Positions 48,121-60,491 of a stretch of DNA of 64,000 nucleotides are shown piece after piece. The position numbers were made by a program, and so were the translations under genes. The notes under the pieces are model-generated. The model was not told the DNA's origin and made no database searches. It was given only the letters and a program-made list of their open reading frames with translations. Position 1 is the first letter of the stretch; each line of letters starts with the position of its first letter. This stretch comes from Branchiostoma floridae (Eukaryota; Chordata; Leptocardii; Amphioxiformes; Branchiostomatidae). Location of the stretch: contig NC_049994.1 of NCBI RefSeq assembly GCF_000003815.2, forward strand, positions 12,846,382 to 12,910,381. The letters are read 5' to 3'.

Positions 48121-50100
48121 TTGGGTCATTTTCCAATGGCCAAAGGGGTCAACGACCACAAGGCCTATTGTTGCATGGGGGAGATGGCTGAAATATGCTG
48201 TATTTGCTCTCAAGCAAATGTCGGCCTTTCTAGTTCATTAATAAGAGGGTACAAAGGGGGGTACTACTTTGAAAAATGCATTTCTTTTACCAGACACATA
48301 CACCTGAATGCGAAAACGTTCAAATTTGTCCTATTTTCAAATGCTAACCCCCTGTACTTGCCCTTTGATATTTGCACAATGGGAACGTACTAAACCGATA
48401 TAAAGCAGCACAAATACAAGTCTTAAAGTGGGCACTTAGCTTTTGACATCCGTTGGCAGAATATTTGAGGTCAGAAGACATCGCCATTGATAACTGAACC
48501 CCCAAACACCCCCGTAAAAAGTTGGACTATTCCAAAATGACCCCATTGTACAAATGGACCACCGGTATGTCACGTAATGGAAGCACAGACTATGGGCTTA
48601 TGCCATCACTTACACATGTACCATTGTGAAAGAAAAAAGAAATATAAGACTTGCTTCTTACACACATACATCGGCATTAGTTAAGCTATAATGTGACAAT
48701 GGTATTTGATAGACAAACTTCAATGGGTATAAACAGGGGAGTTACAGACCTTTTTATATATACAGATCAACTTTTGTGATTTCTGTACTTAGACAGACAC
48801 ACACACACCGTAAAAGAATACAATAAATTTCAGTGAACGCGGCTTTTTCACTATCGGGGCCAAGGCGCTCACTGACGACTCAAAGAATTTGGAGAGAATA
48901 GAAGGAAATAAACAGTACATGTATAGAACTCACCGAACGGGTACTTGAGAACGCGAACACTGGGCGGTAACTTTCTAAACAAGGATATTATATTAACTAA
49001 TCAGAACTTATAAGATAAGACTATATCCACGTGGACACCAGCCAAGCCTGACCTCAGTCTTCAATCCCTGACTCTCTTAGATCCAAGACTACCACACGAA
49101 GGCATGGGTCTGGTACAAAAGGGGTTAACTAATTTGCATAAGGGTGGCCAAACTGATTGAATTTGGAGGTCATTGGACAGAGTAAGAGCCAGGTCGCTTC
49201 AACGTGTTACAACTAGTGACGTACTAAGGTAGGAGGAGCAACCCTTCCCATTGAAAAGTTATGCCCATCTTCTAACTATTGCGTAATCGCGAGTAATCAA
49301 AGAGGTTCACATGTTACACTCAGATTACAGAGTAATAAGAACTAGACAGGTTGATTGACCAATACAAGGGAGTGGAGATTCCTATAATAGAATATTCCTG
49401 TTGGTTTTTCGCCTTTAGTTCAAATAACAACGAACGGAAGCCGCTTATTGACCTCACCCGTCACGGTAACAAAGGACCCAAAGAAGTATGCGGTGGTGAC
49501 TTGCAAATACTCCTACCTTTTGTACACACCTTGGCAGGATGTTTCATGGTATTCTGAAAACCAATATAAACCCCACCCCCACCAACGCAAAGGTGTGCCG
49601 TCCCATGCACATAACCTAGAAGTCAAAGCTCTCACTGTTAAAGCTCTTAGCTAAGGGTTAAAGATCTAATGGCTAAAGCCCTGGTGGTATTGCACGGCAA
49701 AAGGGCACGAAACGGTTTTGAAGGTTCAAGTTTCATAACACTTATTCGTAAAATGACATTCGAATACAAACTTGACTGGGGCGATTTCGATTAATGGCGA
49801 ATTAAGATAGCTCGCTACGTCGTACAAGAAAAAAAGCATTAAGACCCTCATGGAAGGTTTGCCAACATTGTATTTGGAAAGTTGGGCTTTTTGTTTTTAA
49901 GTGTCTTTTCATTGGGGGGGGGGGGGGGGGGGAACAGAAACTTAATCAAAGCAATTTGCGAAATAATTGTTAGTTTTCGAGTCCAGTATTGATCAAGTAA
50001 CTATATATTGTCACGGTAATATTTTCTTGATATTTGATTTGGGAGATGAATGCACGTACTAGTATATCTTGGCTTTAATTTGTGTGGACTAACTGCTCGG
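48121..50100. other. Intergenic stretch, nothing recognised
   Basis: Includes a G homopolymer of about 19 at 49914-49932. No supported gene. Confidence 0.35.
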
Positions 50101-50130
50101 CACCTCACCTCACCTCACCTCACCTCACCT
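50101..50130. repeat. (CACCT)6 repeat
   Basis: Six perfect copies of CACCT. Confidence 0.95.
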
Positions 50131-50523
50131 ATCCCTTAGCCTCTTTTTGGTTCGTTGGGGTACCATGAATAGTCGATCCACCTATCTCCTGCCACTCTAA
50201 TAGCTTCAGTTTTAAGGCTTAGTGTCACTCCATACTGCGGCAGTATTTTATTTCCATCTGTAGGGTAGATTTCTATGTCCCAAGTTCACTATGTGAATGG
50301 AACTTTAAAATCCAATTCAAGCAAATTGAAGGTTACTTGGATAAAGTTACAAGCTATATATGCGAGAAAGCTGGTATGGGTAAAGCCATTAAAAGAGTAT
50401 GCGGGCCTGGATTCAGAGATGTTTGCATTTTGCAACGTTACAGACTACAGTAGTAACGGATTTGAGTCATGACGTCAATTCATGTCAATTCAACGTCATG
50501 ACACCAGAGTCAAGTCACTGTAA

Positions 50524-50727
50524 AGCCTGGGTCCCAATTCCCAACCCCGGGCCCGGCCGGGTAGCTTTCGGCAACGAGAAATGCGATAAAAAAGATAATC
50601 AAGCACACAGAACGGAAAATATTAGTCATGAGTATAATTTGTGTATATTCCTCGGTAGACAGTTTTATTTTTCGCTTCCGGAAACATCCCGGCCGGGTCA
50701 CGTTTTGGAAATGGGACCTAAGCCTAA
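50524..50727. mobile_element. TIR element, AAGCCTGGGTCCCA ends
   Basis: Left end AGCCTGGGTCCCAATTCC and a CCCGGCCGGG block are mirrored by CCCGGCCGGG and GGAAATGGGACCTAAGCC at the right end. Confidence 0.6.
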
Positions 50728-50733
50728 CCATGC

Positions 50734-51076
50734 CAGGGCTCGAAATTCATTTTTGGGATTAGGTGCACTGGTGCACCCAGCTTAAAAGATTGGGTGCACC
50801 AAAAATATTTTGGGCGCACCACTTAAATTCAAGTAATAACCTAATAATAAAACTTAGTTACAAGCTATCACATTCTTAAACAACAGACATTTTTATTATC
50901 TTTCTAACACTCAAGAATATGATGTACGTGTATACTAAGTATACTTTGATATCTTTACATACATAAACCTAAGAAAATATTTGGGTCCACCCTGTGCACC
51001 CAGAGAAAATAATTGGGTGCACAGCTCCAATTTTGGGTGCACCTGGGTGCACATGCACCCAGTATTTCGAGCCCTG
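50734..51076. mobile_element. hAT-like MITE, CAGGGCTCGAAAT ends
   Basis: Starts CAGGGCTCGAAAT and ends ATTTCGAGCCCTG. Inverted GGTGCACC/GGTGCACCC blocks fill the arms around an AT-rich centre. Family call rests on the CAGGGCTCGAAAT terminus. The target duplication is unclear. Confidence 0.65.
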
Positions 51077-51763
51077 CATGCCCTATGGTTACGCGTCTGT
51101 TGCGCCAAGTGGATGATAGAGAAAATGGGGGAAACTGGACAGGTGCCTATTTGTATATACGAGTCTAAATCTAAAATAAAGTGAGTCCAAAATTCCATTC
51201 CATTCTCTGTACGTGAGTAACCTTATAGGTTCTGTTTACGACTGGTGAAACACGTCGGGTATGTGCTGACGATATATTTTGCTGGGTGGCTCTCAGCTCA
51301 ATTTCCTCTCGCCGCTGTTTTATCGCGGTCGGTTCTAAGAATGTCGACACCGGGGTTCTGTGACAGAAGCCAGACCGCCAGGGTCAGTAGGCTCTCACCC
51401 TGCCTCAGGGCACAGCAGATACAGGTCACCGAGACCTCTACAGGGATAACACAACACTCGAGGGAACAGGCTGGGGAAGAGTATAGCCTGATATACACAT
51501 GTATGAGGGTCTGCATGCTCTTTTCTGTAAGGCGTAGGCAGCCTAGTTTTTATTTCCCGTAACTCGTAGGGAAAACCATCTTATCTATGTAATTCGTAGC
51601 GAGGCGATCAATTTTAGCGCAATTGCCTTCCTTGATTTAGCGAAATACGTAAGGGGTTCTTTTAAATTCAGTGTAAATCGTTGTCGAGACCCCCATGCAG
51701 ATCCTCATGTATTTTATAGCTGCCGACTCTCTATCGTCTTTTACTTCAGATTCACCAAAAGTT

Positions 51764-51874
51764 TAGCCTGGTACTCCAGCCGTATTATAGCTCCCAGGTC
51801 TCTTCTGTCCTCTACGTATTTGGGTGGAGGATAGAATAGACTCGAGAGCAATAATACGACTGGATACCAGGCTA
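51764..51874. mobile_element. TIR element, TAGCCTGG family, 111 bp
   Basis: Ends TAGCCTGGTACTCCAGCCGT and ACGACTGGATACCAGGCTA. Flanks CCAAAAGTT and CCACAAGTC match at 7 of 9. Related to the element at 3489-3733. Confidence 0.7.
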
Positions 51875-54800
51875 CCACAAGTCTACATCAGTTCAGTTCA
51901 TCCTCGTTGAACGAGGTACCAAGGACAGACATCTCTGCCTAGCATGCATGGCGACCAGCAGGTTGCGGTACTTCAGTTCAACGTCTTCCTCCAGCACTTT
52001 CCAAATGTACTTTCACCACAAAAAGGCTCTAAGAGCCGCTATTTTTTATAACTGAACTGGAATGTGATGTCAGATTTTTGTTCACCTTTGACTTAAAAAC
52101 TTTAAGTTTGTATCCATAAGGTAACCAATCACAGGAAGCTTGTTCCATAGCTTTCAGCGTGGAAGTTCCTCCAGAGAAGTGGTGTATGGAAGAAGACATG
52201 GTGATTTTCTAAAGGGGCAAAACGTGTCTGATTAAGGTTTGGAAAAGTTCGTAGTGGTTGCTGAATGGGTGAGGTTTTTTTTTTCAAATCATTTGCCGCA
52301 GGAATAGCAATAGAGTGACGCTAGACTTGTTACATTACGCCTTTGAGAGAGGCTTGTAAGGTGGTGAACAGGTCACTCCCACAAGATTTCGTCAGCGATT
52401 TGAGAGAACGAAAAAGACTCGATAGCTGGGTATAGATAGGTTTGAATATCAGTCCAGGTAGGGAGGGGGGCACAGCCACCTTTCGAGTGTTTGCTATCGT
52501 CAGTATCAGCCATGTGACGTAACGCAAGGTGACACTGAAATGGTCCAGGGCATCCAGAACAGGATTGTACGGTACTTGGTTACCTTGTTGAATTTGACCT
52601 TCTGGTAGGATGTGAGATAACGAAGCAACGATACCACGTGTACAGCTATACACATGGCACATGGCTACACACTGCCCAGTGTATTCAGCGTGACCTGAAA
52701 TGACATTGGCAGGGCCAGGCGTAGGATGGGTGCTGAGGACTTAACCGTCTTAACATCGTAAAGATAGACTGAACCCTTTGAGCTAGACATGTAGCTTAAT
52801 ATACACATATACATTGATGTATTGCAATTTCTTTATGTTTGTCTGTCTGTCTGTCTGTTTGTCGGTCTCTCCTTAAAAGGCGCCTTTTAGCTTGCGAGAT
52901 AAAAGCATAGGTGTAAGTATTTGGAATATTTGGTGAGTCATGTATAGACACGACATAGTCGTGGGTGGCCGGATTTGTAAATCTATCAACTGTGTTTTTA
53001 CAACAATGCAGATTCGTGGCTGAAGTTTCCTGTGTCACTGAGAGTCCAGGAAGTCTGGACTTCTTACTGATAGATTATACTCTATCACTATAGCCTCAAC
53101 CAGGCCTTCCTTAAACTTTTGGATAATAGAATTCGTCAGGAATAGGGTGAACAAGATCATAAACGTACGAATTCACCAAGGCATTATTGAGTTAACGTGT
53201 TGGACACACACCAACCTTAACCAAAAACAGAACCTTCTGACGAAGGTAATAATTGACCAAGAGAATACACATACCTTTTTCTGTGAAACGATAACATGTC
53301 CAACAACAGTGCGGGCGATTAAAACCCTATGGTGGCCAAAAGTTAACTCCCCTGGCAAGTTATCTCCTGTAACCAGCGTTGTAAGTCTGCCAGAGACTAG
53401 ACAATTCAACAAAGACCATCTTATAATATAACCCATATGTCTGGTTGGTAATACATGCGACAAAGTCTTCTGATTCATCAAGACAGATAACTTCATTATC
53501 TGCCAGACCCAATGAAAATGATCGGATGATGATGATGTATGTATTGTATGATGATGCATGGTGGCCCAAAATTAACATATCAACTCTCAAAGCAGTCATT
53601 TGAACTGAAGTGAACCTAAATCCATCTTATCACGATGAAAGAGTACAGAAATATATTGACAACGCTTATTTATGTATCTGATGTCAGAACAGAACATTGT
53701 GCTTACGACATTGCCAACTGAGTGCCTGGACTTGGTGGGCGGTGAAAGACTCGATATTCGAAAATGGAGGATGTTCAAAGTATTTCAGATTAAAAGATGA
53801 CACAGCTTCAGATACTTTACTATCAATGAAGGACCAAAAGACGACATACATGTAATTACATATTTCGAAATTGGGTTGACACAATTTCAATGATCAAAGT
53901 GACCAATTAACAAATGAGACAATTAACAAATGTTGCTTTTCCCTAACTAGCTCTCATGTCATGACGAGATATTGAATGACATGAATACTGCAATAGTGGG
54001 ACACTACGTGGTACATATATGCAGTGAAAATGAGGCTTGTGCAGTTTATCGATGGATGATGCTACAAAGGGCATCCAAACAATGGTTGGGGGTAGAGGAA
54101 TTTGAAAATTACTGGTCACTGGAGGCTTCAACGATAAGACAGCGACTCAACAGATAGTTAAGAGAAAAGAGTGGGACGTATTCTACCTAGTTTTTCCGGT
54201 ATATTAAAGTTTGCCTTGATGTAAAAATGCCTTATTGAAAAAATGTAGCTCACGATGTGGGTTTCCTAGATATTTCTAGCAGGCAATTTTCTGCTTAATG
54301 GCGCTCAAATGATAACCATTTCGCCAAATTACGCTTTTAACCTAAAAACCTGACGAGAGTAGAATCAACGATGGATCGGCCACTTAATACGGTCTTTCCG
54401 TTTGATATTATCTGAACCTTCTCTGCGAAGGTTGTTCGATCCCATCGCCACAGAAGAGACAAACCCAGAAGACAGGGGGATTTGTAAGGTTTAAGGCCAA
54501 AAGAGCGCACCGTACTCTTTTGCAGATCTTCGACCCTTAGCTTTTTTTTCAGTGAACCATATTTTTGTGTGCAAATTCTGTCATATTTTTATCATTCAAT
54601 AATGCTAGTAGCCTTGGTTGGTAGATTAATTCGCCAACACTCCCATACCCCCAACCTCACCAACTGGTCCTGACAAATAAAGGAACATGACACCCATGGT
54701 AAAATGTTCTCATACTCTTCCAAATGACAGAATATGTGCATTTTGCAAAAAAAAAAAATAATATGCCGAGAATAAAGTACATTTTATTTTAGAATGTATG

Positions 54801-55268
54801 CAGATACGCGAAAATCTGTCGTAGGTGCCCTTCGAATATGCAAAGAACAAAATCTTCACGGGTATTGTATCAAACTACAATGTAATGGTAAAACTTTGTT
54901 AATCTGTCTACACGTGTTTTAAGAAGCTTAAGAGACAAGAGACTCGGTAGATTTAGATTAAATACACCATAACCTCTCTACACTTCTACGTAAGTTGTCA
55001 AACTCAATGCATTCAGCCTATGTTCGTTATTCAAAGATCAAAGATCATGGTCATTGCCATTGTTATCCAACCGAATGTATCCCAAGGACATTGCACGATG
55101 CGCTTTTCTGCGAAACAGTGAGTCAAGGCGAGGTTACAACAGATCATTGTGTAACAGGTGGGCGCGGGGCTGCGGTTGTTGGCAGTTTTGGGTCAAAGCC
55201 GCCATGTCTGAACCTCCCGGGGAGCGCAGACATGGCGGACTGCCAGGTTTCTGCGAGCTGTCACTGAT
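51875..55268. other. Intergenic stretch, no gene seen
   Basis: A minus-strand frame with a true ATG at about 52662 (110 codons) has no signal peptide, domain or splice context. A LINE-like WNKLP motif around 52130 on the same strand suggests repeat origin. Confidence 0.35.
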
Positions 55269-55640
55269 AAATGTCCGTGTGGGGGAAAACATCAAGCGGG
55301 CCAAGAGATGTTGGTAGAAGTTTAACTACACAAGTTTAGAGAAGAAAACTGGACATTTCACTACGCAAGTCATGGCAAGTGCAATGCACACTACTCTAAC
55401 GTTATAACTTTTACTGATATAACGTTATCTCCGTGTGGGGGAAAACATCAACCGTGCCAAAAGATGTTGGTAAAAGTTAAACTGCACAAGTTTGCAAAAA
55501 AACTTGATTTCACGACGTGCTCCAAAACCTTACGTCAAGACAAGTTCAGTGTACACTACTCAGTGTAATTGGTACCCATACACTGCCGTGGGGGAAAGGA
55601 GGAATTGGCCAGTAGATATTACAGATGTTTTAAACGAACA
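55269..55640. repeat. Tandem repeat, unit about 160 bp, two and a half copies
   Basis: CCGTGTGGGGGAAAACATCA starts copies at about 55272 and 55432. Each is followed by AGATGTTGGTA and CACAAGTTT. A degenerate third start (CCGTGGGGGAAAGG) lies near 55584. Confidence 0.65.
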
Positions 55641-57049
55641 CAACTTTGGCAAAGAAAATCATCTCCCAATGTCTCTGTAATCCCTCTGTCACCTTCCTCG
55701 TGGTGCAATGACTACCTCTCACTACTCGGCAAGGACTGATCGCACAACATGGCATCAACGTAATTACCAAATGGCAGATCACCCATTTTACGGGAAAGCA
55801 TTGGAGTGCCTTTTGCTCCGAAGACTATCATCATCATTTAGAGATTTCGTATGTCTGGATAGGCGAATAACTGTCATTACAAATTTTACGGTTCTGCATT
55901 GCATGATTCCAAGACCATAGACAAAGAGGATTGCACTGAGCCTCTTATCACTGTATCTACCAAGCTCAAGCAATTTTTCTTACAAACGTGGAAGCTGTTT
56001 CCGGACGTAAGTGAAAATCGGTGGTTCGAATCTTTAGGACCCTTCAATGGTTTCCTGAGTGATCGGTAGGTTTTAGGTACCGTTAAGTGGTTCCAAACGG
56101 GCGCTAATCTGACACAGGCGATGTGCGGGGAGGTCTCTAGAAGGTAGGATAGGTCACAGGATGACTGCAGGGGTGGGAAAACCGCCGTGTTGTGAGTAAA
56201 CTGGGGGATTTACGCTAAGCTGACGGAAAATTGCCGATACCCTCTTCAAGCAACGCTCGGTTTAGCCGACACGTGGAGCAAGTCTAAGCGCCTGGTCTTT
56301 TTGCAAAGCAGAGTCAGAGCAAGCAGAGTAATCAGCTCAAATTCAAATGTACCCTGTAAGCCTGGATATCCAACAAAATATGCCGCTCGAGGAATTCAAG
56401 GACTAGGCCGATCAAAAAGATATCTAAACTGCTAGCAATCCAAAGAATCGAAGCTATGTTACCCTCTGGTACACTGATCTGATGTAAATGCTTTAAACCC
56501 TTTTTGAAGTTCGGTGGCTTGAACGTTTAGCTGTCAAGGGCAGCGGTTCCATTAATAACAGTTGAAAAACAGCGAACTACATTTCAACACAAAGTTATGA
56601 GGCTAGTTGAGTAAGAGCTCGAGAGCAGGCATTAGTTGCATCTTCTGTGTAAACTTTGATCTTGTTTTCAAAGCGAATTGTGCACAGAACGCCCCTAACT
56701 GTGCCATGCGTCACAACGCCATGCGGAGAGGATTTCCTTTGTTACGAAAGCTTCCTTAAGATGTTACTTCAATATACTGTAACATCCCTGTGACTCATAA
56801 GTCGGAAAATGTACGGTTACGTAGAAACAAACATAACGTTGTGAGAAAGAACGTCATACGCCAACGCGTCCGGATGAAACCGGATTTAGACAACATAAGC
56901 AACACTTTACGCAACTCGTTTTGTTTCCCTTTCCTTTCCTTGCAACGGCTTTATGGCTACTTTGCGTAATCTATCTACTCTTTAGTACCCTTCACTACCA
57001 CAGTTATACATCCAGATACGTTTGTTAGGTAAGGAACCCTACCTGTAGT
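55641..57049. other. Intergenic stretch, nothing recognised
   Basis: No supported gene or repeat. Confidence 0.3.
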
Positions 57050-57180
57050 AGAGATGACGCTGCAACGATGTCTTGGCGGGAAGTGTTCTCCCGGCGTGGC
57101 ACGACTTGAAGTAACAGAAACAGGTGTTCGGCAGACTCGCTTCAGTGGTTTGACTTGCGCGGTACGATAAGTCGGCCAAT
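57050..57180 (-). other. Orphan first-exon-like segment
   Basis: An ATG-free stretch ends at donor CTACTACAG|GTAGGG, with a CCAAT-type GCCATTGGCC just upstream. It resembles the non-coding first exons of the other genes here, but no coding exon can be assigned to it. Confidence 0.3.
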
Positions 57181-57484
57181 GGCTTCTGGGAGAATCACTG
57201 AGAAAAGTTTCGTACGTTAGCGCACTGCTTCCTCAACCACTGCTGTATTAGTAATGCTCACGAAATGTCCTTGTGCTGTATTTATAGCGAGTATTTACAT
57301 TCTTGTTCTGTGGAGTGTCGCTGTTATCAGGCGACAGCGAGTGCCATACCAGGGAAATTGCGTGACGGAAAAAGGAGCACAATTACAAATTATGGCTTTC
57401 ACTTCAAACGAAATGCTTATCTATGCGCTGATAACAGTCTAGTGGTGTGATCTGTTCCATATTTGGAGATGAAAACAAATCTCT

Positions 57485-57790
57485 TTAGACACAGTTTTTC
57501 AAGTTCGGCGAGTTTCGTTCAATGAAAACATTGGACTTGTTTTTAAGCTTCATGAATGAAAAGGAAAAGCTTGCAATATTGTTTGCAGTGTGGTTTTCCG
57601 TACTTTCGCCATTTTGTGGAATCGTTTGAGTGATAGCTAATTTTTCCCGCCAATTTTCGTGAATGATTTCCACATGGCGGTGGCCGAGAGCGCTGTTCAT
57701 CATGACTGAAAACATCCGTCTGCGGCTTTTGACAATTTCCAGATCCAACCGCAGTTTGTCATCAAGAATTTTCAATAAAACGGCACAGAG
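57485..57790 (-). CDS. Possible small protein (76 aa from first ATG) downstream of a TATA promoter
   Basis: An acceptor (TTTTGTCTTGTAG) at 57791 opens a frame that runs to a stop at 57485. The first ATG is at 57715-57713 (MFSVMMNSALGHRHVEII), giving 76 aa, although the frame is already open for 25 codons before it. No signal peptide, domain or internal donor. The composition (NHT, many S/N/K) is not distinctive. It is listed because a TATA box and donor-terminated leader lie just upstream at 58029-58159. It could equally be a chance frame in an intron. Confidence 0.25.
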   Translation of the reverse strand, partial: LCAVLLKILDDKLRLDLEIVKSRRRMFSVMMNSALGHRHVEIIHENWREKLAITQTIPQNGESTENHTANNIASFSFSFMKLKNKSNVFIERNSPNLKNCV

Positions 57791-58028
57791 CTACAAGACA
57801 AAACATCTTATGCAAGTATGCAAGTACTAGTACCGACTACTTTCTGCTATCAGCATTTAGAACAGGAAATAATATAAACAGCTTGATGGAATACCCAACA
57901 ATTTGATGAAAATCAAGACAAAAAGTTCTATCTCCACAAATAAACGCAAAGTGCCATACATGTACGTTGACATGGACTTCTATGCAGTATTTTGTAGCTA
58001 CTGATAGGTACATATTCAGGATACCTAC

Positions 58029-58159
58029 CTTGAGATTAGCGTTCCACAATGCTTTTTTCGGTGTGTGTCGTTGTCGCGTCCCGTGTAGTCGCTCGTTCTT
58101 CTTCCCTGGCTCAGCACGATAAACACTGAGAATCCGTGCGCTGGGAGCCCCCCTTTATA
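58029..58159 (-). promoter_or_regulatory. TATA promoter and ATG-free first exon
   Basis: TATAAA on the minus strand at 58159-58154 (GGATATAAAGGGG), about 100 bases without ATG, then donor CTCAAG|GTAGGTATC at 58029. The downstream gene is uncertain; the nearest acceptor with an open frame is at 57791. Confidence 0.5.
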
Positions 58160-58738
58160 TCCTCATCCGCCGTCCTTTGACAGATTACCTGCCACAATTC
58201 CCCCTCATCACTCACAGGCGGAGGGTATTGTATAGGTTTACTTGCTACCTATCTCTTATACGAGAAGATTAATGAACTGCTTCCGCTTGGTGCATTAAAA
58301 CCTCTTTAGACCCTCCGACAATGACGGTTCTGTAGTTTTTCATGCTTCCTAGAAGTGAAGGTATCGCCCACGCGTCTAGAACAAGGCCTCCCCTTCCCAG
58401 CGGCTAACTTGAGCAGTTGCCCACTCCGGTAAATTAGAGCTGTTAGATCGCACAGCAGGAAGGAAAAACCTTGACTTTAGTGTTAACATATTATACAACA
58501 AAATTCCTGTCAGCAGTGGCATTGAGAAGTCCTTGGGAACAATGGAAATAGCTTTGTTCTGAAAACCTGTTTTGTTTGTGTCGGAGATTTAAGCGGAAGT
58601 CTCGACAAGGTTGTAGAACAAAAGAGATTGTTTGGGCCAAATTTAGCTCGAGGTTGTTCGGTCTGTTTGTGGTTGCGGTTTAGAGGTGTTTGACTCGAAA
58701 ACAACCTGACGGGCAGACGGAGGTTCAAGCCATAGACA

Positions 58739-58832
58739 TACACACACAAACGCGCACACGCAGAGCACACACACGTGCGCGCACACACACACACGCACGC
58801 GCAGACAACCACACACACACACATTCGCACAC
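58739..58832. repeat. CA microsatellite
   Basis: CA units with GC interruptions. Confidence 0.9.
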
Positions 58833-58839
58833 ACGTCAC

Positions 58840-60288
58840 ACAATAGTGTCTATGTGGAGTCACATTCTCATGCATGTTACTCAAGTGCGACATGCGAGCC
58901 TTGCTCCCGGAAACAGCGTTAGCGAAAACCTTATCATTTTGATATATAGCTTTGAACTAGACTATCAGATCTTTTGATACTCATAGGTTGATGATACATA
59001 CAAACCTTGTGCATGATAGCACAATTCCAGATATTATGATTGTGCATGTGGTAAACCCTTATTCAATGAAACTTGTGGGAATTGTTATCGGAAAGGGAGG
59101 AAGGGAAGTAGTGTCTATGAAAGACATTTCCTAAGTAGATTACATTTGTGACGCCTGGTGTTGTGATTATTAAGGTATCTGACGTTATGATTAAGTTGTT
59201 TAGGATTTGCAAAGGTTGACAGGTGAAAATTACAAAAATATGTATAAGTAAGAAAGTAAGAATCGATGGCTCTCATTAACACATGTTAAGGAGATATTCG
59301 TGACGTGTTGAGGGTTTCCTGTAGTTGTTTGGGGTTAAAATGTTAAGAAAATGGCTTATTCTTTTATTAAACCTGTCGAGTCAAATAAGAATTACAATTC
59401 AAAGCTTAGAATTCAGTTTTCAAGGATATACATTTATATAAATAAAGAAGATGACGCAGGTATGTTTATTGTCATCGAGTTTTTAATTCATTACTTTAAA
59501 ATCTATGTGTAACTGTGCATACTCGATATTGTGATTTGAAGCTGTTTTAGCCGATGTACCATCCAATTTCTACCGGGGCTCCTTGCACTAGCTGCCATTA
59601 AAAAATTAGGGCAGGTTCGGTGTTCAAGAATGTCAAGAGAGTTCAGAAATGAGTGCATCTGACAATACATCATTATTAGATGTACTATTTTAATTCTACA
59701 ACCGCAAGGACGTCCTTGCTACAACTGAGTTTCTACAACTCATGAACTCGCCCCTTCCCCCACTAACCTAACCTAAGTCGCAGGTGCGGCTCTTAAGGAA
59801 GTCATGAAACACTAGGAACCGATCATATCTGTCACACAACGGAAGCTTCAACATATCACAAATACCTCCGCAAGAAGGAAATCCTTCTGCTGAACATTTT
59901 ATACGCACTACATACACCAGGGTTATCTTTACTGCCTTTTGTGTGCTCGCGGTCGGACATTCTTGTTTCCACCTACACACGCTTTGGGCAATGTCAAAAG
60001 ACGTCAAGAGGTGTTGATGCCACACAAATCGGATATTATCTAGGGTCAGAAGTTAATTCTATAAGGTTGATACTCGTCTCTTTCAGTCAGGTGTCTCTAG
60101 GTTTCAACCTACTTTCTTTCTTGAAATTTATGTGACTTGACAACCTCGTTCCGTAAACTAGCTATTTCTTTTTTTCTTTTTCAAATTCAATTTTAACAGT
60201 TGCTCTTTCTTCTTGAGGCGATGAAATTTCTCACAATTTTTCAGATGCAGAGAAACAGTCCATCACTGAGTACATAGACATAGCGCAG
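58840..60288. other. Intergenic stretch, nothing firm
   Basis: A cysteine-containing minus-strand frame near 59768-60025 has no ATG and no convincing splice borders. Confidence 0.3.
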
Positions 60289-60491
60289 TAGCCTGGAAGC
60301 CGGACTATTTCCGGGGCCTTCTGCACAAGCCAACTAGTTGGCTCTACGTACCCCCCGAGGGAATTTAGCCTCAATCCTTCTGAGGTAGACCCTGAATCCG
60401 GCATCTGGGGCAAAATATCCTCGGGTAATGTTAGCCCTAGAGCCGATGAGCTGGCCCGTGTAAGCCCTGTGAGCATCCTGGCTTCAAGGCT
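60289..60491. mobile_element. Possible TAGCCTGG-family TIR element
   Basis: TAGCCTGGAAGCCGGA at the left and, inverted, TAGCCTTGAAGCCAGGATG at the right. No matching target duplication. Confidence 0.45.

Noticed and set aside
51298-51516. Hydrophobic, cysteine-rich minus-strand frame with nearby AG and GTGAG sites.
   Set aside because: The splice sites would leave an exon of about 39 bases and no neighbouring exon could be found.
57254-57442. Plus-strand frame with ATG and a membrane-like segment (VFIASIYILVLWSVAVI).
   Set aside because: No splice donor at a sensible point, no promoter signal beyond proximity, and no recognisable domain after the hydrophobic part.
59768-60025. Cysteine-containing minus-strand frame.
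   Set aside because: No ATG, no signal peptide, weak acceptor context. The cysteine spacing matched no family I know.
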